Origin: PVC group bacterium
Lineage (GTDB): Bacteria > Verrucomicrobiota > Kiritimatiellia > SS1-B-03-39 > UBA6053
Assembly (NCBI GenBank): GCA_003565035.1
Contig: PXDP01000324.1
Coordinates: 1-8,675, forward strand
DNA length: 8,675 bases
Direction: 5' to 3'
Numbering within the stretch: the first letter of the stretch is position 1; the number at the start of each line of letters is the position of its first letter. Positions 1 to 6,300 of the stretch are shown here, piece by piece. A program made the position numbers and the translations under genes. The notes beneath the pieces are model-generated. The model was not told where the DNA came from, ran no database searches, and was given only the letters and a program-made list of their open reading frames with translations.

Positions 1-2385
1 GACCACGACATCGTAGTAGCCGGGGTCAATTCCCGCCAAATCCATCCGGAAATCGATCCGGTCCCCCACCGGAATCACCCGATAGGCCTCGACCTCCGGA
101 GAACCGTCCCGGCGAAGCAGAACCTCACTCCCGAGAACAAAGCCCGAGCCCGAAACAGAAAGCGCAAAATCATGGGTCTCTTCTCCCACGTCCGGACTCA
201 CCGAAGCGATTTCCGCCGGTAAAGAAGTCGCTGAAACCATTCCACTCACACTGAGGGAAAAGGGTTGTGGCTCGTTGTTATCGAGACTTCCTTTATGGGT
301 GATTAGAATGGTGTAGGTTCCGGGTTCGGGGTTTTCGATCAAAACCTGCTCCGCTGGATCGGTAAAATTGTCACCCGTTGTCGCAGGTGCGTTGAAGAGA
401 CTTGAGTCAAAAGGCTCGGTGTCTCCCTGACCGATGACATACGGCATGACAAAAGGCTCATGCTCGGCATCGTTCGGACCGATAAGGCGCATATCCAAGT
501 CGTTTACCAAACGGGGACTGCGATCCGTGCTGCTGTCGAGCTGAGAGGGTCCGGCCACATCAATCCAAGCCAGACTCGCACGAATCGGTTCGGAACCATC
601 GCTCACGTAGGTGTAGGTCCAGGTCTGCCCGGGATGCAGACGCTCCTCGCGCAAAACCCGGTCGTAGGGATTCTCCGCATGGTGGCGAATTTTTTGCCCG
701 GCCTCATGCACATTGATAAACCCCCAGCCATAAATGTAATCCGGCCCGGGGTTACCCAAATCATCGGCGGTGTTCATTAAGGCCGATTTATAGGTGGAAG
801 AACGGAAAAAATGCCCCGGAAAACGCTGTTGAACATAATCCATGAGAAGCGTTGCACTTCCCGCCGCATTGGGGGAAGCCATCGAGGTTCCCGAACTAGA
901 GCCACTGCTACTGGTCCCACGGGTCGAGCGTAAACTCGTTCCGTTGGCGACGAAATCCGGCTTGATGCGCCCGTCATAGGTAGGACCCCGGCTGCTGAAA
1001 TTGGCGATACCTCCTCCACTTTCGTAGTTGCCATCCTCATCCCGACTTACATTGCCTGCCGCCCCAATCGTCATGGTATTTTTCGCCAATTGCTGGTTAT
1101 TACTCAGGGTGCCGTAACTGGATCCATTGTTTCCGGCAGCGTAAAAATGCATGTAATAAGGAAAGTCCCGAAGAACGATATCAAAGGAACGGCTCAAGGA
1201 CGTGTAGCGCAAGTGGGAATCCGTTGATCCCAGAGAGGTGTTGCCCATCACCGACTTCATTTGCATGGCCCCGGTCCGCGGATTTGCAACATTGTGCAAT
1301 TCACCGGGATAACGCATCCCGTACGCAGTCACATGGTTGGTGGTTTGTTGAATCAAAGAGCGCATCCATACGCGGGGGGCCATGCCGAGCAGATTTTCGT
1401 TATACCCCCAAGCGGCTACCGTCCCGGCCACATGCGTCATATGATTGCGGTCACCGCTGTCATTCACCTCCGTAACCATGATGCGGGAGCCGCCCCCGTT
1501 GGGCAACTGAAACTCATCATGTTCATAAATGGTTCCGTGGTCATTGATGTTTACATACAAACCCGTTCCATCAATCGTCCCGCCCAAGGCAGGGTCAAAA
1601 TCCCCGCTCCAACGCACCAGATTCGCCCCGGTGGAAACGGCCGCCCCCACATTCGCGGTAAAGGTGTACGATGGCCGCCCTTCCTCAAAACCAATGAGTG
1701 CATAGCCCCGACCTCCCGCATCCATGCCCCCCGTGGAAAGCCCCAATTCCCCGGCTCGGATTCTCACCATCGCCTGCTGCAAAGCATCGGCATCCGCAAC
1801 CCACTCCCGATACTCGTCAACCGTCTCATCGGTCAGTTCAAAACCAAAACGCATCCGCTTGTCCCCAAGCATTTCATGATATTCCTGAATCTCCGTAAGA
1901 TCCACGGCGGGAAATTCCGCCCGAACACGCTGCAGAGACAAACGTTTTTCCGGATCCAGACTCGCTTCATAGAACGCTGTCGGGAACCTCTCAAACAGCT
2001 GTCCGGCGGACTCCTCCGGCCCAATCAGCATCTGATCCGGTTCGCCCGCTTGAACAACGGAGGCATGTGCAATGTTTTCGTTGATTTCTGCGTCCTCCCT
2101 ATCTTCCAAAGCCGCAGCAATTTCAACCCGTCCCTCGGCAACAGCCTCCTCCACCCTGCCCTCCGTTGCAACAGCGGCCGCCTCATCCTGGGCCCGTTCC
2201 ATGTTACCTTCTAAATGTTTTTCCGTCTGCAGGACTTCCGACGTCTCCCTGGGGGGACCCCCCGCGACCGGGCTCAGCCCCTCCCCCCCGCGTTCCCCGG
2301 ACAGCCCCCAAAACACCAGCAGCAACACAGCCAGCAACGAAAGGCCGACCCAACGGAAACGATTTTTGCGTGAAAAAAACGGCAT
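1..2385 (-). CDS. Secreted subtilisin-like serine protease (S8 family, Kp43-like group), 3' end outside the window
   Basis: The reading frame is open from the ATG at 2385 to the left edge, giving 795 residues and no stop. The start is supported by a GGGAG ribosome site six bases upstream and by the signal-like N-terminus: basic residues 6-11 (RKNRFR), then a hydrophobic stretch at 13-30. No lipobox cysteine is present. Residues about 31-270 look like an Ala/Glu-rich segment plus propeptide. The catalytic domain spans about 270-565. The likely triad is Asp282 (in NINDHG), His315 (NHMTHVAGT) and Ser501 (GTSMASP), with oxyanion-hole Asn419 (YAAGNNG). A beta-sandwich like that following the Kp43-type catalytic domain covers about 575-705 (SLAWIDVAGP, LVNDLDM). 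An IPT/TIG-like fold begins near 724 and runs off the edge. The family cleaves peptide bonds, and this member is probably exported. The 795 residues contain no cysteine. The substrate is unknown. Family assignment is firm; the subgroup is inferred from motif style. Confidence 0.93.
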   Translation of the reverse strand, partial: MPFFSRKNRFRWVGLSLLAVLLLVFWGLSGERGGEGLSPVAGGPPRETSEVLQTEKHLEGNMERAQDEAAAVATEGRVEEAVAEGRVEIAAALEDREDAEINENIAHASVVQAGEPDQMLIGPEESAGQLFERFPTAFYEASLDPEKRLSLQRVRAEFPAVDLTEIQEYHEMLGDKRMRFGFELTDETVDEYREWVADADALQQAMVRIRAGELGLSTGGMDAGGRGYALIGFEEGRPSYTFTANVGAAVSTGANLVRWSGDFDPALGGTIDGTGLYVNINDHGTIYEHDEFQLPNGGGSRIMVTEVNDSGDRNHMTHVAGTVAAWGYNENLLGMAPRVWMRSLIQQTTNHVTAYGMRYPGELHNVANPRTGAMQMKSVMGNTSLGSTDSHLRYTSLSRSFDIVLRDFPYYMHFYAAGNNGSSYGTLSNNQQLAKNTMTIGAAGNVSRDEDGNYESGGGIANFSSRGPTYDGRIKPDFVANGTSLRSTRGTSSSGSSSGTSMASPNAAGSATLLMDYVQQRFPGHFFRSSTYKSALMNTADDLGNPGPDYIYGWGFINVHEAGQKIRHHAENPYDRVLREERLHPGQTWTYTYVSDGSEPIRASLAWIDVAGPSQLDSSTDRSPRLVNDLDMRLIGPNDAEHEPFVMPYVIGQGDTEPFDSSLFNAPATTGDNFTDPAEQVLIENPEPGTYTILITHKGSLDNNEPQPFSLSVSGMVSATSLPAEIASVSPDVGEETHDFALSVSGSGFVLGSEVLLRRDGSPEVEAYRVIPVGDRIDFRMDLAGIDPGYYDVVV

Positions 2386-2391
2386 ACTCTT

Positions 2392-2396
2392 CTCCC
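2392..2396 (-). promoter_or_regulatory. Ribosome binding site of the protease gene
   Basis: The minus strand reads GGGAG, then six bases (AAGAGT), then the ATG at 2385. This purine-rich match to the Shine-Dalgarno consensus fixes the start codon. In the same frame upstream I see no better start with its own ribosome site. Confidence 0.7.
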
Positions 2397-2441
2397 GGTC
2401 CCAAACATGGGATGCTTTAAAAATTAACGGATAATATTTAC

Positions 2442-2470
2442 ATTATACCCGAATTTTTTTTGGATGTTTA
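2442..2470 (-). promoter_or_regulatory. Sigma70-type promoter of the protease gene
   Basis: On the minus strand a perfect -10 box TATAAT (2447-2442) lies 17 bases downstream of TAAACA (2470-2465), which matches the -35 consensus TTGACA at four of six positions. The spacer contains a run of eight A residues. Transcription would start near 2435, leaving a leader of about 50 bases before the ATG at 2385. The -10 box sits in a small imperfect inverted repeat (ATAAT, six bases, ATTAT, 2432-2447) that could be an operator, but no regulator is identifiable. The promoter call follows consensus rules and has not been measured. Confidence 0.65.
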
Positions 2471-2541
2471 CATAAAGAATACATCGAATTGCGTTTTATT
2501 TTCGCCGATTTGCGACAAGATTCAGGCAAACATTCCAAAAA

Positions 2542-2580
2542 CAGGCGCACCCAGGGTGGATATCCCAAAACCCAGGCGCA
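2542..2580. repeat. Truncated fragment of the compound palindrome element
   Basis: CAGGCGCACCC occurs at 2542-2552 and again at 2573-2583. The stretch TATCCCAAAACCCAGGCGCA (2561-2580) recurs with one mismatch inside element 1 at 2651-2670 and more loosely inside element 2 at 3222-3241. This piece therefore looks like a remnant of the interior of a further copy, directly abutting the left end of element 1. It carries no GTAG hairpin of its own. Confidence 0.5.
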
Positions 2581-2815
2581 CCCCGAAGCGGGTGCAATCA
2601 CCGTAGCCCGGGGTTTGCACCCGCGCCAGCGGGGGCACACCCCGGGTGAATATCCCAAAATCCAGGCGCAGTCTGAAAGACTGCTTCACCGATCCCCCGG
2701 CATGCACGCAGGGTGAAGCAGTCCTTCAGACTGCGCCATGACGCTGTGATCATTCCATGGGTGGGCGCATTCGCGCCAACCCATGGCTACGGTGAAAGCA
2801 CCCGCTTCGGGGTGC
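2578..2815. repeat. Compound palindrome element, copy 1 (REP/BIME-like)
   Basis: This 238 bp element has 29 bp inverted ends (2578-2606 and 2787-2815) with two mismatches. Its left end ends in GTAG (2603-2606), which directly precedes a 40-base imperfect hairpin (2607-2646: an 8 bp outer stem, inner stems of 3 and 5 bp, loop GCCA). On the minus strand another GTAG (2790-2787) directly precedes a 14 bp hairpin with one mismatch (2755-2786, loop ATTC). Between them is a 26 bp inverted repeat with one mismatch (2665-2690 with 2712-2737). A GTAG or GGAG beside an imperfect palindrome, arranged as inverted pairs, is the hallmark of REP/BIME/REPIN elements moved by RAYT (TnpA-REP) transposases. No such transposase is in this window. 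The element may affect RNA stability or transcription of its flanks. Confidence 0.72.
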
Positions 2816-3008
2816 AAGAATTTTCGGACCGCCAATCGCCGATTGGCCCAGCGGACGGCGAATGCCGAACGCAGTATAATATTTTGACAGGTTTTTTGAT
2901 ACGGGGTGCAAGAATTTTCGGACCGCCAATCGCCGATTGGCCCAGCGGACGGCGAATGCCGAACGCAGTGTAATATTTTGACAGGTTTTTTGATACGGGG
3001 TGCAAGAA
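2808..3008. repeat. 94 bp direct tandem repeat (two full units plus 13 bp)
   Basis: Units 2808-2901 and 2902-2995 differ at only one position that I see (A at 2876, G at 2970). A third start, CGGGGTGCAAGAA, follows at 2996-3008. Each unit carries a perfect 7 bp inverted repeat (GCCAATC, GCC, GATTGGC; 2831-2847 in unit 1), a GC-rich stretch and an AT-rich tail ending TTTTTTGATA. The unit starts within the terminal CGGGGTGC of element 1, so the two repeats share eight bases. The near identity points to recent duplication. No coding role is credible, as the small frames through it have no coding features. Confidence 0.85.
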
Positions 3009-3014
3009 AATCAA

Positions 3015-3033
3015 TTTTCCGATCATCGGAAAA
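3015..3033. repeat. Short palindrome TTTTCCGAT-C-ATCGGAAAA
   Basis: Nine-base arms flank a single central base, giving near-perfect dyad symmetry. Its core CCGATCATCGG occurs again in the adjacent larger hairpin (3050-3060), so the two look like duplicates. A one-base centre is too tight for a stable RNA loop at full stem length, so a protein-binding dyad is as plausible as a hairpin. Confidence 0.55.
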
Positions 3034-3070
3034 AGAAAGAACCCCGTTTCCGATCATCGGAAAACGGGGT
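3029..3070 (-). terminator. Candidate intrinsic terminator downstream of the giant gene
   Basis: The inverted repeat 3041-3070 pairs ACCCCGTTT-CCGAT with ATCGG-AAAACGGGGT (one bulged base). On the minus strand it is followed by a pyrimidine-rich run, TCTTTCTTTTT (3040-3030). On the plus strand the hairpin is followed by an A/C-rich stretch, so termination fits only the minus direction, the direction of both genes. It lies about 325 bases past the stop of the upstream gene, which is far for its main terminator. It could insulate the protease promoter or be only part of the repeat unit. Confidence 0.35.
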
Positions 3071-3130
3071 CCACCCACACAAAAAGTGATATTTTATCAG
3101 GTATTTTAAAGTAAGAGATACCGGGTCGGA

Positions 3131-3147
3131 GCTTGCAACAGACAAGC
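3131..3147. repeat. Small hairpin beside element 2
   Basis: GCTTG and CAAGC form a perfect 5 bp stem around the loop CAACAGA, just before the left end of element 2. It is short enough to be chance. I see nothing else in 3114-3148. Confidence 0.25.
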
Positions 3148-3148
3148 C

Positions 3149-3381
3149 GCACCCCGAAGTGGGTGCTTTCACCGTAGCCCGGGGTTCGCACCCGCGCCAG
3201 CGGGGGCACACCCCGGGTGAGTATCCCAAAACCCCCGCGCAGTCTGAAGGACTGCCTCACCGATCCCCCGTACGCAGGGTGATGCAGTCCTTCAGACTGC
3301 GCCGTGACGCGGCAATCCTTTCATGGTTGGGCGCATTCGCGCCAACCCATGGCTACGGTGAAAGCACCCGCTTCGGGGTGC
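3149..3381. repeat. Compound palindrome element, copy 2 (REP/BIME-like)
   Basis: This 233 bp element is in the same orientation as copy 1 and roughly 90% identical by eye. The last 54 bases (3328-3381 and 2762-2815) are identical. The 29 bp inverted ends (3149-3177, 3353-3381) have one mismatch. GTAG at 3174-3177 precedes the 40-base hairpin 3178-3217. On the minus strand GTAG (3356-3353) precedes the hairpin 3321-3352, here with bulges. The central inverted repeat is 25 bp with one mismatch (3237-3261 with 3278-3302), and its loop is five bases shorter than in copy 1. It ends only 14 bases past the stop codon of the giant gene. Read on the minus strand, its terminal hairpin (GCACCC...GGGTGC, then TTTC) would be the first structure in the 3' untranslated RNA, where it could protect the message or weakly terminate it. 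Confidence 0.72.
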
Positions 3382-3395
3382 CTCCCAAAACAGAC

Positions 3396-6300
3396 TCAGT
3401 CCAGAATCTCAACCCGGATGCGGAAGAATTGCGGGCCGGATTCAGGGAGATCAAAGGTGAAGGTCTGCAATGCCGCCTCACCGGACGCATGGCTGATGGG
3501 GTCTCCAATATTCTGCCAATTCGGTGACACCAGGCTTCCCGTCTTCTGCAGCGTGTACCGTCGGCCGGTCTGCGCGGTGAAGCTCAGTTCCATGCCGCCG
3601 TTCCCGTCTGAAACCAAAGCTTCAGCGTATAGAATATCCTGCCAGATACCTCCGTCCAACGAGGCGCCCATGGTGAACAGCTCTCCATAGGTGAGATCCA
3701 TGCCATCGGCAATATCATCGGATTCACCCTCCAACTGATTGTCCGCCAACCATTGCTCAAAGGGCGTCAGGGCGGATTCCTCCACCGTAATCGTCACATC
3801 GGAGGCCGTCGCCACCTCACCGTCGAAGGCAATCAGACGGAAGACATACTCCCCTGCCGCAGCCGGGGTAAAGGTCGTGGCCAGCGCCGAGGCATCGCCC
3901 AAGGTCACCGTTTCCGGGCCACTGCGCTGGTGCCATTCGGTGGTCACCGTTCCGGGAACCTCCGGCAGGCCGTCATCTTCCACCGTTCCGAGTAGGCTGA
4001 CTTCGGTGTTCGCGGTCACCGTCTGCGCTGCACCGGCATCGACCAACGGGCCGATGTTTAGCTCGCTTTTTCCTGCATGGATACCGGCGATTTCTTCTGC
4101 CGTCAGGGCTCGGCCATGGTAGATCAGCACCTCATCCAGGTCTCCCCGGAAACTGCGACTATCCCCGCTGTCCAGAATGCCCAGCGTTACCGAACTGCTT
4201 TCATTCGGAATACTGCTGATACTGGCCGAATGGGTTCCGCTAATCTCTCCATTGAAAAACACCCGGACCCGCTCTCCGGAAGGCTGCGACCCGTCAAAAA
4301 CCACCGCCACATGGGTCCATTCGTTGTGAGGAATCGTCCCCACCTGCAGGCGGTTGCCGCTGCTGGGCATATCCACATTCAGCTGGTTGTTGTTATGAAG
4401 GAAAAAGCTCCAGGAACGATCATTGTTTTGACCCGTCCGTTTCGAAAGGACGCCTCGAACATTGCTGTTGAAACTGCTGGGGCGCATCCACCAAACCCAG
4501 GTCATCTGCTGGGTGCCGTCCAAGTTAGCCGAGTTGGCCAGCGTCGCATACTGATTGTCCCCGGTAAAGCGGAGGGCACCGCCTACCACGCCGTCCTCCG
4601 GACGCCACTCGGGGCTACCGGTGATTGTTCCATCGCGGTTATTGCCGGAAGCATCAGCAGCCACGGAGCCGTTGCTTTCATCCAATCGCAAATGCACGGC
4701 CAGATTGTCCGACGGCACACTTTGCATACTTCCCGCCAAAGGCGCTTCGGTATCGATCAAGGCCGGGTCCACCACTTCGACCGCAATTTCAAGCATATCG
4801 CTGTTCACTCCGTTGCTGGCGGTCAGGCGCAGGACATAACTCCCCTGCGCGCTGAACCAGGCGGCGGTGTTTTCCTGATCGGTGTTGTCCCAGGTCACGG
4901 TGCCGTCGCCGGACACCATTTCCCACAACAAGGTCAACTGACCGGATTCGCCCCCGGTTTCAATAACGTCGGTTTCCAGCACCAGTCCCACGCCCTCGGG
5001 AATGCGCACCTCCGGTACGGTGGGGCGTTGCAAGGTAATTTGCGGTTCAATCCCGCTAAGATCTTTCGGCGTGGTGAAGCTGTCGGTTTCGGTTTGGGAC
5101 ATCCCCACCGTATTCTCCGCGACGAAGCGGTAGAAGTATTGGGTTTCATCGCTGAGACCGGAAAGCGTGGCCGCAATGGCTCCGATTCCCTGCGTTCCAA
5201 GGTCGAGAACTTCGTCCCAGGACGCGGAATCATTCCCGCCATCGGACAGGCCATACCAAACCGCCACGGTCACCGGCGCTTCGCCAAGCAGGAGATCCGC
5301 ATTTACCTCGGCGGTGGTCGGTTGGATGTCTCCCTGCGGCAGAAGCACGATTTCCGGATGCCCCGGCACCGTGCCTTCGGGCCAGACGGTGAGGGTGAAA
5401 CTTTGGGTGGCCTCACTGTCGCCGTCGGAGGCGGTCAGTTCCATCGCGTAGGCCCCCTCGTGCTGAGCGGCGGGCTGACCACTGAGCACCCATTCGCGGC
5501 CGGAACTGCCGGGTTGCAGAGTCAGCCAGTCGGGCAGACTTGGGGCACTGAAGTTCAAGGTCTCCTCGTCCCCGCCGGTAAACGTCGCGGTGTAACTGTA
5601 GGACTCCCCTACCACCGCATTGACCACCGGATCGCTGGTGAAAGCAATCGGACTGCTGCCCTGCACGTTGATGACCACATCGTCGTAGGTGGTCACCTCG
5701 CCGTCATTCGCACTCAGACGGAAGCTGTATTCGCCATTCAGCGTGGGGGTGAATTCGGGGGTCAGGGTATCCGCGCCAGTGAGGCTGACCGATTCCTGAC
5801 CGTCAAGCTGCGTCCAGAGGAGGGTCACCGCTCCGGGCGGATTCGGCAGGCCGTCGTCCAGCACGTCCCCGGCCAGAGTCACCACCTCATCCCGCACCCC
5901 AAAAGCATCCTCCCCGGCCGAGACCCAGGGACCGATGTTGTCAGCTTCCTCTACCCCAAAATTGCTGGAAATATTATCAAAGCTTGCCGTAATATTCTGA
6001 TCCCAACGGCTGACGAATAAGCCCAGCCGAACAGCGTCACCGAATCCGATGGATTCCTGCCGAACCAAAACCCAGTCCTCTCCATTTTCAGAGTGGAATG
6101 ATCGGAATACATTGCCAGTTCTTTCCACCCGAACCCAATACTCAGGATTCACCTCATGGTGGTCTGAATTAAAGGAAGACGAGCCATTGCGTCCCCTGCT
6201 TTGGATACGGTAAGGGGCACCGGACGACGAGGGTCCCGCCAATAATTGCGCAAAAACATAGGGGGTATTGCTTTGGGCCTCTTGCACAAACATAACCCCT

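Larger units (their letters stand above)
2996..3113. repeat. Diverged third unit of the tandem array
   Basis: It begins with the same 13 bases as the 94 bp units. Its end (3086-3113, with ATATTTT, CAGGT and TTTT in the same order) resembles the AT-rich tail of unit 2 (2968-2995). The centre differs: the GCCAATC palindrome is replaced by two hairpins built on CCGATCATCGG. This suggests a modular repeat in which ends are kept and the structured core is exchanged. The tail similarity is short and judged by eye. Confidence 0.4.

Noticed and set aside
1261..2214. 317-codon open frame on the plus strand
   Set aside because: It runs antisense to the S8 protease, in the codon register that mirrors the real gene. 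No ribosome site or protein-like pattern was seen.
2875..2889. Plus-strand TATAAT (2875-2880) and TTGACA (2884-2889) in tandem unit 1 as a promoter
   Set aside because: The boxes are in the wrong order. No -35 match lies 16-18 bases before the TATAAT, no -10 match follows the TTGACA at the right distance, and no gene lies downstream on the plus strand.
2686..3078. Small open frames through the repeat region on both strands
   Set aside because: Their translations repeat because the DNA repeats (for example VRHSPSAGPIGDWR twice). They change character at every repeat boundary, lack ribosome sites and resemble no protein I know.
2578..3381. CRISPR array
   Set aside because: The units are palindromic, 94 or about 235 bp long and few in number. 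There are no short repeats with unique spacers of even length, and no cas gene.
2578..3381. Composite transposon or IS flanked by the two elements
   Set aside because: The 333 bp between the copies encode no transposase, and I found no clear target-site duplication at the outer ends.
4077..6020. 647-codon open frame on the plus strand
   Set aside because: It is wholly antisense to the giant protein, whose domains are recognisable throughout. Its translation has no domain pattern, and it is open because of GC-rich codon use on the other strand.
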